Counted from the first letter of the stretch, positions 1-7,632 are shown. The stretch is DNA of 64,000 nucleotides from Flavobacterium phragmitis (GCF_900112575.1 NZ_FOMH01000002.1:496001-560000); one strand, 5' to 3'. Notes: generated by a model not told the origin, from the letters alone. Made by a program: numbers and translations.

Positions 1-508
1 CAATCGGATTTGAAACTGTACCAAAAGAGGGCTGATGCAGAATCCCATCTGATTCTTTAGTTTTTACCATTCGTTTAACGAAAGGAAATAATACCAACTC
101 TTCTTTTTTCATGTGCTGTGCTAATTCTCCCGCACAGCCAATAAACAATTCATTAATTCGGAATAATTCAGGATGGTTTGCACCGTGAACTTTACACAAT
201 TTATCTAAAAAGGGAATCAAAACATTCGTTTTTTCCTCCACATAACGATGATGCGTTTTTTCGATATAATCGACTAATAAATCTAAAGGCCAGGAATTAA
301 AATCGATACTTCTATTATTCTCAGATTGTGCTACCTGAAGAATATTTTCCAGTAAAGTATCTGCATCAATATCCTGCTTCTTGCAAACTTCATTTACAGT
401 TCTATTTCCCTTACAGCAAAAATCGATTCTGTATTTGGAGAAAACGGCTGCTGTTCTAAAATCTTCAGCTACAAATGATCCTATTGTTTTTTCTTTTAAA
501 CTTTCCAT
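1..508 (-). CDS. ric: Iron-sulfur cluster repair di-iron protein RIC (ScdA/YtfE family), 3' end outside window
   Basis: This family repairs iron-sulfur clusters damaged by nitric oxide or peroxide, using a haemerythrin-like di-iron centre in the cytoplasm. I translated the minus strand from an ATG at 508 and found 169 uninterrupted codons running off the window. The N-terminal ScdA_N part carries the FCCKGN motif (Cys31-Cys32), the family's hallmark. It is followed by haemerythrin-like helices with histidine/glutamate pairs (EKTHHRYVEE, KVHGANHPEL, AQHMKKEEL). The family is usually about 220-245 residues, so roughly a quarter of the protein is missing. A palindrome at 548-575 lies just upstream. 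The upstream genes are an azurin-like protein and an Rrf2 regulator, which fits nitrosative-stress control. The family call is firm; the regulation is inferred. Confidence 0.9.
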   Translation of the reverse strand, partial: MESLKEKTIGSFVAEDFRTAAVFSKYRIDFCCKGNRTVNEVCKKQDIDADTLLENILQVAQSENNRSIDFNSWPLDLLVDYIEKTHHRYVEEKTNVLIPFLDKLCKVHGANHPELFRINELFIGCAGELAQHMKKEELVLFPFVKRMVKTKESDGILHQPSFGTVSNPI

Positions 509-547
509 CTTTCAAAAAATTACTTTTAATATTTAATCATTTTATTT

Positions 548-575
548 CAATAAAAGACAATTTTATCTTTTATTG
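548..575. promoter_or_regulatory. Candidate Rrf2-family operator upstream of ric
   Basis: A perfect 10-bp inverted repeat (CAATAAAAGA / TCTTTTATTG) is separated by 8 bp and ends 40 bases before the ric start codon. Its core, TAAAAGACAATTTTATCTTT, matches a segment in front of the Rrf2 regulator gene (1669-1688) at 17 of 20 positions. That makes it a good candidate binding site for the neighbouring regulator. No clear TAnnTTTG box was seen between it and ric. Confidence 0.55.
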
Positions 576-583
576 TGTTATAA

Positions 584-617
584 AAAAACTCCAACCTCAA
601 TTTAGATTGGAGTTTTT
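584..617 (-). terminator. Intrinsic terminator after the azurin gene
   Basis: An 11-bp perfect stem (AAAAACTCCAA / TTGGAGTTTTT) with a 12-base loop begins ten bases beyond the azurin stop codon. It has a T-run on the minus strand. It separates the azurin-Rrf2 transcript from ric, so ric probably has its own promoter. Confidence 0.75.
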
Positions 618-626
618 AGTATTTAT

Positions 627-1151
627 CTATTCAACAATCAAAACGCCTTTCATTAGGGCAACGTGACCTGGGAAAGAGCATACGAAAGGATAACTTCCTT
701 TTTTATCAATTGTAAATTCGATTGTATCTTCTTCTCCGCCTCCTAATAATTTAGTATGCGCAATAATCGAAGCTTTTTCAGATTCCGGAATATAATCTGT
801 TGCTTTGGCATCATTTGCTTTTACTGCAAAAGCCGCTTGATCTGTTCCTTCCTTAAGAATAACCAAATTATGCCCCATCACTTCCTTCGCAATTTGCCCA
901 ACATGTTTCAAAGTTAATTTGATTGGTTTTCCTGCAACCGCTTTCAGTTCGTTTACATTAAACTGCATTTGGTCATTTCCTTCAATAACTAATACATTTT
1001 CTTCCGTTGAAGTTACTGGAGCTGCTTCACCTTCTGTAGAAGTTTCATTAACTTCTGTAGATTCTGCTGGCGCTGTTTCTTTTTTACCGCAAGAAGTTAC
1101 TGCTAAAAATCCCATTAGCATTACCATCGAAATTTTAATCGTCTTATTCAT
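627..1151 (-). CDS. Azurin-like blue copper lipoprotein
   Basis: This is a small periplasmic electron-transfer protein of the azurin/plastocyanin cupredoxin fold. A lipoprotein signal peptide ends in AVTSC (lipid-anchored Cys21). An acidic, Thr/Glu-rich linker runs to about residue 50, and the cupredoxin domain covers about residues 52-174. The expected type-1 copper ligands are visible: His94 in MGHNL, Cys158 in PFVCSF, His163 in PGH and Met167 in ALM. It lies 25 bases downstream of the Rrf2 regulator and is probably co-transcribed with it. Membrane-anchored azurins are common in flavobacteria, where they may feed electrons to peroxidases or denitrification enzymes. The partner here is not shown by the sequence. 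Confidence 0.9.
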   Translation of the reverse strand: MNKTIKISMVMLMGFLAVTSCGKKETAPAESTEVNETSTEGEAAPVTSTEENVLVIEGNDQMQFNVNELKAVAGKPIKLTLKHVGQIAKEVMGHNLVILKEGTDQAAFAVKANDAKATDYIPESEKASIIAHTKLLGGGEEDTIEFTIDKKGSYPFVCSFPGHVALMKGVLIVE

Positions 1152-1176
1152 TATTAAGTATTTAAATTATAAAATT

Positions 1177-1626
1177 CTATTTGTTCTGGCTGAAGATTTT
1201 TAAATGAAAATCTCCTGAATTTACGCCAAGCGCCAGTTCTTCCAATGTCGTTGTTGTAAGCATTGTTAAGAGCAGTTCTCGTATTTTTTTAAATTGATTG
1301 TGTACGGGACAAGGATGAACTTCTGAGCATTCTTTCAGACCAATTCCACAGCCTTTATAAATGGAGTCACCATCAATTGCATCTACAATCTGAATCAATT
1401 TTACGGAACGCAATGCCTGATTTGAAACTTCGAAACCTCCTCCTACACCTTTTGCTGAATGAATGATTCCATTTTTGGTTAAAATCTGCATGATTTTCGC
1501 AGTAAATGGTTCCGGCGAATCAATTTCTTTTGCCACATCTTTTATTCCAACCCTAACTCCCTCAGAAGATTTGGTCGCAATAAAAATAGAAGCTCTAATT
1601 CCGTATTCACACGCTTTTGAAAACAT
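1177..1626 (-). CDS. Rrf2-family transcriptional regulator (NsrR/IscR-like)
   Basis: The protein is a winged-helix DNA-binding regulator of 149 residues, the usual size for Rrf2 proteins. The N-terminus (MFSKACEYGIRAS) and the GVGGGFEV wing are typical. Three conserved cysteines (Cys93, Cys100, Cys106) lie in the spacing CGIGLKEC...HPC that binds an iron-sulfur cluster in NsrR and IscR. The neighbouring azurin and ric genes suggest sensing of nitric oxide or cluster damage. Its own promoter carries a motif that overlaps the -33 element and is shared with ric, which points to autorepression. Whether it is closer to NsrR or IscR cannot be decided by eye, so no gene symbol is given. Confidence 0.88.
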   Translation of the reverse strand: MFSKACEYGIRASIFIATKSSEGVRVGIKDVAKEIDSPEPFTAKIMQILTKNGIIHSAKGVGGGFEVSNQALRSVKLIQIVDAIDGDSIYKGCGIGLKECSEVHPCPVHNQFKKIRELLLTMLTTTTLEELALGVNSGDFHLKIFSQNK

Positions 1627-1647
1627 ACAATCCTTATTTTTTCTTTA

Positions 1648-1688
1648 CAAATATATTTAAATTTCGCATAAAAGACAAAATTATCCTT
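1648..1688 (-). promoter_or_regulatory. Promoter of the Rrf2 gene with overlapping operator
   Basis: On the minus strand a perfect Bacteroidota -7 box TATATTTG lies at 1648-1655. A TTG at 1676-1678 follows 20 bases upstream as the -33 element. The segment 1669-1688 (TAAAAGACAAAATTATCCTT on the plus strand) covers the -33 element and resembles the core of the palindrome upstream of ric. A repressor bound there would block polymerase. Confidence 0.6.
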
Positions 1689-1790
1689 AATTAGTTTTTA
1701 CATAGAAAAACCTTATTTATAATGAAACTAATTAGTGATTAAAAAACGACTTATTCCTCTCTTTACTCTTATAAAAACCAATTTTAATTC

Positions 1791-1798
1791 TAACTTTG
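1791..1798 (+). promoter_or_regulatory. -7 promoter box (TAACTTTG) for the NYN gene
   Basis: TAACTTTG matches the flavobacterial TAnnTTTG consensus 28 bases before the start codon. No clear TTG -33 element is present at the usual distance, so the call rests on the -7 box and its position. Confidence 0.5.
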
Positions 1799-1826
1799 AG
1801 AGTAATAATTCCCTAATTTTAAAATA

Positions 1827-2606
1827 ATGGCTTTAAGCAACTCGAAAGATTTAAAACTAGCTGTTCTTATCGATGCCGATAATGTCCCGTATAGTAATGT
1901 AAAAGGCATGATGGAAGAAATTGCAAAGCTTGGAACTCCTACCACCAAAAGAATTTATGCCGATTGGACCAAACCAAATGCAAATGGATGGAAAGGTGTA
2001 TTATTAGAACATGCCATTACTCCTATTCAACAATATAGTTATACCGTTGGAAAAAATTCTTCGGATTCTGCATTAATTATTGACGCAATGGATTTGCTGT
2101 ATTCCGGAAAATTAGACGGATTCTGCATTGTTTCAAGTGACAGTGATTTTACGCGTCTCGCGATTCGTTTAAGAGAATCTGGAATGAAAGTTATTGGAAT
2201 TGGAGAAAAGAAAACCCCAAGTTCTTTTATTGTAGCCTGCGACCGATTTATTTACATTGAAGTTTTGGATGGAGCCACTCAAAAGAAAAAACCAAAAGTC
2301 ACGGCTGCAGATACCAAAAAGCCTGTCGAAAAACCTGCTGAAAAAGCATTACACAAAATTGACAAACAAACCATTGAACTTATCGAAGCCACTATCGAAG
2401 ATATTGAAGATGATGATGGCTGGGCTTTCTTGGGAGATGTTGGAAACTTGATTGTAAAGAAAAAACCTGAATTTGACCCCCGAAATTATGGTTTTTCTAA
2501 ACTCACTCCAATGTTGAAATCTTTAACTGATATTCTGGAAATTGATGAAAGAGAATCGGACAAAAAAGGAATCAAACACGTTTATGTACGTTTAAGATTC
2601 AACTAA
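1827..2606 (+). CDS. NYN-domain (PIN-like nuclease) protein with C-terminal LOTUS/OST-HTH domain
   Basis: The N-terminal half (about residues 8-150) is an NYN domain of the LabA/DUF88 group. The acidic residues of this PIN-like nuclease fold are visible in LIDADN, SDSALIIDAMD and VSSDSDF. A lysine/proline-rich linker (about 153-180) leads to a C-terminal region of about 70 residues. It contains GWAFLGDVGNLIVKKKPEF and YGFSKLTPMLKSL, the pattern of the LOTUS (OST-HTH) RNA-binding domain. NYN plus LOTUS is a known bacterial arrangement, thought to act on RNA. The substrate is unknown. The next gene starts 36 bases downstream on the same strand, so the two may share a transcript. Confidence 0.88.
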   Translation: MALSNSKDLKLAVLIDADNVPYSNVKGMMEEIAKLGTPTTKRIYADWTKPNANGWKGVLLEHAITPIQQYSYTVGKNSSDSALIIDAMDLLYSGKLDGFCIVSSDSDFTRLAIRLRESGMKVIGIGEKKTPSSFIVACDRFIYIEVLDGATQKKKPKVTAADTKKPVEKPAEKALHKIDKQTIELIEATIEDIEDDDGWAFLGDVGNLIVKKKPEFDPRNYGFSKLTPMLKSLTDILEIDERESDKKGIKHVYVRLRFN

Positions 2607-2642
2607 TTATCGCATTTATTACCTATTTAATTCTTTAAAAAC

Positions 2643-4157
2643 ATGAGAAAGAAATTCTTTATTTACGGATTCTTATTGTTTCTAATTGTTCTTGCAATTT
2701 ATTATTACACAGGACGAGGTTATTTACTCGTTTTTATTATTCCACTTTTGCTAATTTTAGGCGCTTACAATGCCTCTCAGGAAAAACATGCTATTTTAAG
2801 AAACTTCCCCGTTCTAGGTTATTTCCGATATTTATTCGAAATGATTGCTCCGGAAATTCAGCAATACTTTATCGAAAGATCTACAGACGGAAAACCTTTT
2901 TCTAGAAATCAGCGTTCATTAGTTTATCAAAGAGCTAAAAACATTGATTCCAGCACTCCTTTTGGAACACAACTGAACTTAAATACCGAAAACTACGAAG
3001 GAATAAAACATTCTATTTTTCCGGCAAAAGTAAACGAAGAATTACCTCGCGTATTAGTTGGCGGCAAAGACTGCAAACAGCCTTATTCTGCTTCTTTATT
3101 TAATGTTTCGGCAATGAGTTTTGGATCATTGAGCGAACATGCTGTTCGTGCCATTAATATTGGTGCCAAAAAAGGAAATTTCTACCAAAATACAGGAGAA
3201 GGCGGATTAACAGAATTTCACCTTGCTGGTGGCGGAGATATTACCTGGCAGATTGGTACTGGCTATTTTGGATGCCGTGATGCTGAAGGAAATTTTAGTC
3301 CGGAAAATTTTGCCGAAAAAGCGAATCTTCCAAATGTAAAAATGATTGAAATTAAACTCTCTCAAGGTGCAAAACCAGGCCATGGAGGTGTTTTACCTGC
3401 TGCTAAAAACACAGAGCAGATTGCCAAAATCAGAGGTGTTGTACCACATACTATGATTCTTTCTCCTCCTGGGCATCATGCTTTTTCTGATGCGAAAGGA
3501 TTAATTCATTTCATTAAGCAATTACGTGATTTATCAAACGGAAAACCAATCGGATTTAAATTGTGTATTGGAAATACAGCAGAATTTGAAGCCATCTGTC
3601 AAGAAATGATTAATGAAGATATTTACCCAGATTTCATCACAGTCGATGGCGCTGAAGGCGGAACAGGTGCTGCTCCTTTAGAATTTGCTGATGGCGTTGG
3701 AATGCCTTTTGAACCTGCTTTAATCTTTGTAAACCAGACTTTGGTTCGTTTAGGAATTCGTGATAAAATGCGCATTATTGGAAGCGGAAAAATCATCTCA
3801 GGTTACTCTATTTTACATGCTGTAGCGCTTGGTGCAGATATGTGTAACAGCGCAAGAGGATTTATGTTTTCTTTAGGCTGTATTCAAGCACTTCGTTGCC
3901 ATAACAACGAATGTCCAACAGGAGTTGCGACGCAAAACAAAATGCTGATGAAAGGTTTGGTTGTAACCGACAAATCTGAAAGAGTTTATCATTTTCATAA
4001 AAATACATTGCATTCTGCCAATGAACTTTTGGCGGCCGCTGGTAAAAACAGTTTTGCCGATGTAGATATTAATATCTTCATGCGAGGCGACGAATTTGCC
4101 AATTTATCAGATATGTATTTCCCTGATAATTTAAAAAACGTTACGCAGTTCTCTTAA
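2643..4157 (+). CDS. FMN-binding glutamate synthase family protein
   Basis: The protein resembles the FMN and synthase domain of the glutamate synthase large subunit without the glutaminase part. Two hydrophobic helices (about residues 5-42) anchor it to the membrane. The catalytic domain (about 100-490) shows GEGGLTEFH, GAKPGHGGVLPA, SPPGHHAFSD and TVDGAEGGTGAAPLEF, all typical of GltB-type barrels. The stretch CIQALRCHNNECPTGVATQ holds the three cysteines that bind a 3Fe-4S cluster in GltB. Length (504) is normal for this stand-alone family, which is widespread in Bacteroidota. The physiological substrate is not established, and the absence of a glutaminase domain argues against ordinary GOGAT activity. 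It ends at a strong bidirectional terminator. Confidence 0.9.
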   Translation: MRKKFFIYGFLLFLIVLAIYYYTGRGYLLVFIIPLLLILGAYNASQEKHAILRNFPVLGYFRYLFEMIAPEIQQYFIERSTDGKPFSRNQRSLVYQRAKNIDSSTPFGTQLNLNTENYEGIKHSIFPAKVNEELPRVLVGGKDCKQPYSASLFNVSAMSFGSLSEHAVRAINIGAKKGNFYQNTGEGGLTEFHLAGGGDITWQIGTGYFGCRDAEGNFSPENFAEKANLPNVKMIEIKLSQGAKPGHGGVLPAAKNTEQIAKIRGVVPHTMILSPPGHHAFSDAKGLIHFIKQLRDLSNGKPIGFKLCIGNTAEFEAICQEMINEDIYPDFITVDGAEGGTGAAPLEFADGVGMPFEPALIFVNQTLVRLGIRDKMRIIGSGKIISGYSILHAVALGADMCNSARGFMFSLGCIQALRCHNNECPTGVATQNKMLMKGLVVTDKSERVYHFHKNTLHSANELLAAAGKNSFADVDINIFMRGDEFANLSDMYFPDNLKNVTQFS

Positions 4158-4159
4158 AT

Positions 4160-4194
4160 AAAAAAGCCTCTTCAAAATTTGAAGAGGCTTTTTT
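4160..4194. terminator. Bidirectional terminator between convergent genes
   Basis: A 14-bp perfect stem (AAAAAAGCCTCTTC / GAAGAGGCTTTTTT) with a 7-base loop lies three bases past the plus-strand stop and 15 bases past the minus-strand stop. A and T runs flank both sides, so it can terminate both transcripts. Confidence 0.85.
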
Positions 4195-4209
4195 AAAGTC
4201 TATTTTTAA

Positions 4210-4641
4210 TTACAATTTTGCTGTTTCTTTATTTGGTTCTGCGGTTCCTTCTAAAACTGCCAGTTCTTCTTTATTTACTAATTGCTGTGCTAAAATAGCG
4301 TTGTTATAAGCTAAAAAGTAAACATCAAAAGAAACTCCTTCATTAATTAATTCTGTAGAGATTTGATCGTTCTTAATCATTTCTCTTAACAGATCAGGAA
4401 ATGAATCTTTGTAGGCTGCTCTGTTTTCATCTGTTTCTTCTAGGTTCGTTTCGATTCTAATTTCAATTTTATTGTCATTTAGAAAAGCTTTTGCGGCAGT
4501 ACTTGTAATTCCATGCCCTTTAATCGAAGAAGAATTATTGTAGGTGCTTACATGTTCTTGGATTTTCTGCTTGGTATTTTTACAGCTGATTAAAAATAAT
4601 GCGAAAGCGAACGCAAATGCGATTTGGGTAATTTTTTTCAT
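4210..4641 (-). CDS. Small lipoprotein, paralogue of the gene at 4897-5304
   Basis: I do not recognise a named family. A short lipoprotein signal peptide ends in LFLISC (Cys at about residue 20), directly followed by KNTKQK, so the mature protein should be lipid-anchored in the envelope. The remaining 120 residues are predicted to be a small mixed alpha/beta domain. The pattern T.AKAFLNDNKIEIRIETNLEE and LINEGVSFDVYFLAYNN aligns throughout with the next gene, so the two arose by tandem duplication. A terminator at 4827-4859 separates it from its paralogue, so it probably has its own promoter in the roughly 180 bases upstream, although no clear box was seen there. Confidence 0.75.
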   Translation of the reverse strand: MKKITQIAFAFAFALFLISCKNTKQKIQEHVSTYNNSSSIKGHGITSTAAKAFLNDNKIEIRIETNLEETDENRAAYKDSFPDLLREMIKNDQISTELINEGVSFDVYFLAYNNAILAQQLVNKEELAVLEGTAEPNKETAKL

Positions 4642-4826
4642 AAATTATTGGTTTTATAGTTATTTTTTAACTCAAACATAACTAATTTATAATATAAAAA
4701 CAACATTAAACCCACAAAAACCGCAACATAATCATTTGAATACAAATCATTTACAATAGTAAACAAAGAAAATTTGTAAGAATAAAAGGTTGATTTCACA
4801 CTTAACAATAAACGTCAAACATAAAA

Positions 4827-4859
4827 AAAGTCTCTTTAAATCAAATTTAAAGAGACTTT
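4827..4859 (-). terminator. Terminator of the GH88-lipoprotein operon
   Basis: A perfect 15-bp stem (AAAGTCTCTTTAAAT / ATTTAAAGAGACTTT) closes on a 3-base CAA loop. The A-run on the plus side gives a U-tract for minus-strand transcripts. It begins 37 bases beyond the lipoprotein stop codon. Confidence 0.8.
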
Positions 4860-4896
4860 CAATATGTAAGAATCAAATGAAGTAAAGACACTTCTA

Positions 4897-5304
4897 TTAT
4901 TTCAAAAAATCTTTTAAAGATTCTCCCTTTAAGATTTCTTTATCCAAAACCGTATTGTCATCAGCCAGAAAATAAACATCAAACTGAACTCCTTCTTCAA
5001 TTAATTGTCTTGGAATCTGATCCTTGTCAATCATTTGTTTTATCAATTTTGGAAAAGAAATTACAGCCGCTGACTTATTGGCTTCATTTTGCTCTAAATT
5101 GGTTTCAAATCGCAGTTCGATTTTATCATCATTTATATAACCTCTAGCAGTTGTAAGCGTTACATCATCTGCTCTAAAACTTGGAGCAATTGTTTTATTA
5201 TAAGTTACAACATATTCCTGAAGTTTTTGCTTGGTATTTTTACAGCTTACAAGCATTAATACCATCGTGAATGCAAAGGCAATTTGGCTTATTCTCTTGA
5301 TCAT
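4897..5304 (-). CDS. Small lipoprotein, paralogue of the gene at 4210-4641
   Basis: This 135-residue protein has a lipoprotein signal peptide ending in MLVSC followed by KNTKQKLQEYVVTYNK, nearly the same opening as its neighbour. Shared features further on are ARGYINDDKIELRFETNLEQ and LIEEGVQFDVYFLADDN. Function is unknown. It starts six bases after the GH88 stop codon, so it is co-transcribed with that enzyme. A terminator follows it. Co-transcription with a polysaccharide hydrolase might suggest an envelope role, but nothing in the sequence shows this directly. Confidence 0.78.
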   Translation of the reverse strand: MIKRISQIAFAFTMVLMLVSCKNTKQKLQEYVVTYNKTIAPSFRADDVTLTTARGYINDDKIELRFETNLEQNEANKSAAVISFPKLIKQMIDKDQIPRQLIEEGVQFDVYFLADDNTVLDKEILKGESLKDFLK

Positions 5305-5310
5305 AATTTT

Positions 5311-6489
5311 TTATTTTAATTTCTGAAGTCTTAATAATGCCTCAAGATAGTAATAATCTGCGTAATTTATAGAACAATCTATCTCACTTCCTGCTGGTTT
5401 ATGTCCCGTTGAATGTAATAAAAATGCCGAATTAACATCATGACTCTGATAATGGTCTGAAAGCGAAACGATCATCTTTTTAGCTTTTGCTAAATATTCA
5501 TTTTTCAAGTTTTTATCTTTTGTATAAGAACTTAACTCTAAAAGTGCAGAAGAAACAATTGCTGCCGCCGAAGCATCTCTAGGTTCGTTCGGAATATTTG
5601 GCGCATTAAAATCCCAGTACGGAATTAAATCCTCTGTTGTTAATTTATCTAAATAAACACGTGCCAGTTTATGAGCAAACTCTAAAAACTTGACATCCTT
5701 TGTTTCTCTATATGTCATAGTAAATCCATAAATAGCCCAAGCCTGGCCGCGCGCCCACATACTGTCGTCACTATATCCTTGAGCCGTTCTTCCCTTTATT
5801 TTTTTACCAGTTTCAAAATCATAAATGATTACGTGATAAGAAGTGTTATCCGGTCTAAAATGATTTGCCATTGTAGTTTCGGCGTGTTTTACGGCAATAT
5901 CGTATAACTTTTTATTTCCGCCATTTTTTGAAGCCCAAAACAACAATTCCAAATTCATCATATTATCAATAATTGTATTATGACCGCCCATTTTATTATG
6001 AGGCCAAGATTGAATGGTTCCTACTTTTGGATTAAAAAGTGTTGCCAAAGTATCAGCAGTTTTCAGAATAATTTCTTTGTATTCTGGATTTTTAGTCAAT
6101 CTGTATCCGTTTCCGAAACTATTAAAAACCTGAAAACCTAAATCGTGATCTCCTGCTTTGGTGACAGATAAAGGCGTTAAAAAACGACTGAACTTATCGG
6201 CTTCTTTTTCCCATTTTTTATCTTTGGTTGCTTCGTATAAAAACCATAATTCTCCAGGCCAGAACCCGCTTGTCCAGTCCTTGTAGCCAACAAATTTCCA
6301 GTCTTTGCTTCCATTCGGAACTGTTCTTGGCGAAGTTCCATCGTTTGGTATTACTTTTAATGTTTTAGAAGCTTGTTCTGCACAATATTCCAACTGTTTT
6401 TTAATATTAAACGTTTTGTCTTTTTGAGCATAACCTTGATTTCCTAGAAGAAACAAAGCGATAATCAAGATAAAAAATTTTGTATTCAT
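5311..6489 (-). CDS. Glycoside hydrolase family 88 protein (unsaturated glucuronyl hydrolase-like)
   Basis: GH88 enzymes remove 4,5-unsaturated uronic acids from oligosaccharides released by polysaccharide lyases. The protein has a signal peptide (to about residue 22, ending GYAQ) and a single alpha/alpha-barrel domain of about 370 residues, the normal family size. Two aspartates in characteristic settings fit the catalytic pair: Asp116 in GDHDLGF and Asp175 in IIDNMMNLE. Their 59-residue spacing is close to the 61 in the Bacillus GL1 enzyme (D88/D149). Other family blocks are GYSDDSMWARGQAWAIYGF and RDASAAAI. No lyase is adjacent, so the substrate (chondroitin, hyaluronan, xanthan or gellan fragments) is unknown. 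Confidence 0.9.
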   Translation of the reverse strand: MNTKFFILIIALFLLGNQGYAQKDKTFNIKKQLEYCAEQASKTLKVIPNDGTSPRTVPNGSKDWKFVGYKDWTSGFWPGELWFLYEATKDKKWEKEADKFSRFLTPLSVTKAGDHDLGFQVFNSFGNGYRLTKNPEYKEIILKTADTLATLFNPKVGTIQSWPHNKMGGHNTIIDNMMNLELLFWASKNGGNKKLYDIAVKHAETTMANHFRPDNTSYHVIIYDFETGKKIKGRTAQGYSDDSMWARGQAWAIYGFTMTYRETKDVKFLEFAHKLARVYLDKLTTEDLIPYWDFNAPNIPNEPRDASAAAIVSSALLELSSYTKDKNLKNEYLAKAKKMIVSLSDHYQSHDVNSAFLLHSTGHKPAGSEIDCSINYADYYYLEALLRLQKLK

Positions 6490-6631
6490 GTGGTTACTTT
6501 TGGTAAATAGTTATTTTAACTGATAAATGTATTAAATAAAGTAAATCGATTTGGGTTTTGTATTTTCTGCACCCTAAAAACGGATTATTGATGTACTACT
6601 TTATGTATGTTTTTTTTCTTTTCGCTTTCCT

Positions 6632-6660
6632 CTTTGTCAAAGTTTAAAACTTTGACAAAG
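6632..6660. repeat. REP-like palindrome, copy 1 (3' side of RAYT)
   Basis: A perfect inverted repeat has 14-bp arms (CTTTGTCAAAGTTT and its complement) and one central base. Each arm contains the smaller odd palindrome CTTTG-T-CAAAG. The flank ATTCCTT on the right shows this copy is in the opposite orientation to copies 2 and 3, which have AAGGAAT or AGAAT on their left. It lies 14 bases beyond the transposase stop codon. Confidence 0.85.
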
Positions 6661-6673
6661 ATTCCTTAGAACC

Positions 6674-7276
6674 TCAGAATTTAAAATCAATTACATTATT
6701 ATGACAAAAAACAAAATTCTCTAAATTGTCAAAATACTCAATCACTTCACTTCTTTTTAAATTAGTTTTCAACGAAGACAAAACAGTTATATACGATGAA
6801 AATTTATAAGTTTTAAAATCTTTTTTAATATCTATAGGATTTCGATGAACATAAATAATCAAGTTCCTCAAATACTTTTCAGAATCTATTTTTTTTCTTT
6901 TAAAAGGAGATTCAAACAATGTCCCATGTCTATCAAAAACTTTATTGTAAGCCTGAGTATAAGAACTGATAAACTTACTTAGCTGTTTACTTGTAAGACT
7001 CTCCATTGCATGCAATCCCTTTTTAATTGGTCTTTTATTTTTTTCCTCGAAGAAATCAAATAATTCTTTTTGAGATTTAATTTTAATTACAAAATGAAAA
7101 TGATTCGGCATTAGACAATACGCATAAAGATCACAAACTTCATTTAAGTATTTACGAAATTGTACCATAAAAAACATATAATTATCATTATTTTGAAAAA
7201 CTATATCTCCATTAACTCCTCGATTATAAATATGATAAAAACAGTCTGGCTCTAAATTTTGATTTCTGATATCCAC
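6674..7276 (-). CDS. REP-associated tyrosine transposase (RAYT, Y1_Tnp/IS200-like domain)
   Basis: RAYTs are single-domain HUH endonucleases, domesticated relatives of IS200/IS605 transposases, that nick DNA at REP palindromes. The start codon is GTG at 7276; an in-frame stop lies two codons upstream. The opening CFYHIYNRGVNGD is diagnostic, and the HUH metal motif is seen in MPNHFHFV (His59 and His61). The candidate catalytic tyrosine is Tyr106 or Tyr110 in SSYTQAYNK, followed by HGTLFESPFKRKKI, the usual RAYT pattern. Length (200) is normal and the frame is intact. Three near-identical palindromes flank the gene, one downstream and two upstream, which is the expected arrangement for a RAYT with its cognate repeats. 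Confidence 0.92.
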   Translation of the reverse strand: MDIRNQNLEPDCFYHIYNRGVNGDIVFQNNDNYMFFMVQFRKYLNEVCDLYAYCLMPNHFHFVIKIKSQKELFDFFEEKNKRPIKKGLHAMESLTSKQLSKFISSYTQAYNKVFDRHGTLFESPFKRKKIDSEKYLRNLIIYVHRNPIDIKKDFKTYKFSSYITVLSSLKTNLKRSEVIEYFDNLENFVFCHNNVIDFKF

Positions 7277-7352
7277 TGATTAGTTTCTTTAAAAATTGCA
7301 AATCAAAAATATCAAAAAAAATAAGATTTTTCTCAAATAAACATAAAGGAAT

Positions 7353-7381
7353 CTTTGTCAAAGTTTTGAACTTTGACAAAG
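7353..7381. repeat. REP-like palindrome, copy 2 (5' side of RAYT)
   Basis: A 29-bp palindrome has 13-bp arms (CTTTGTCAAAGTT / AACTTTGACAAAG) and a 3-base centre. Identity with copy 3 continues into the flanks (GAATC before, AGAA after). Relative to copy 1 it is inverted, so copies 1 and 2 bracket the transposase like terminal inverted repeats of about 38 bp. Confidence 0.85.
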
Positions 7382-7432
7382 AGAAGCTATCATATTTGCT
7401 ATTAGAAAACTTGATTTGCGTTAGACCAGAAT

Positions 7433-7461
7433 CTTTGTCAAAGTTTTGAACTTTGACAAAG
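7433..7461. repeat. REP-like palindrome, copy 3
   Basis: This copy is identical to copy 2 over all 29 bases and lies in direct orientation exactly 80 bp further on. The pair resembles a two-REP mosaic unit. The 51 bases between them show no other feature. Confidence 0.85.
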
Positions 7462-7632
7462 AGAAATTACCATTGTTTTAATCTAAATTTGCTTTCAACT
7501 AAACCCTTCCTAACCTTGAAAAAAACAAGAATCTACTAATCCTTAATTTTTCTCTCCATCATAGTCCTTGGAATCCTTTCAAGAAAAATCTCTTTCATTC
7601 CGTTATGGATAGGCGATTTTCTGTATGCCGTT

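Noticed and set aside
919..1203. Plus-strand frame antisense to the azurin gene.
   Set aside because: Entirely covered by a well-supported gene in the opposite direction and without any recognisable domain.
6632..7461. The palindromes around the RAYT as ordinary Rho-independent terminators.
   Set aside because: They lack T-runs, occur three times with conserved flanks, and copy 3 lies away from any gene end.
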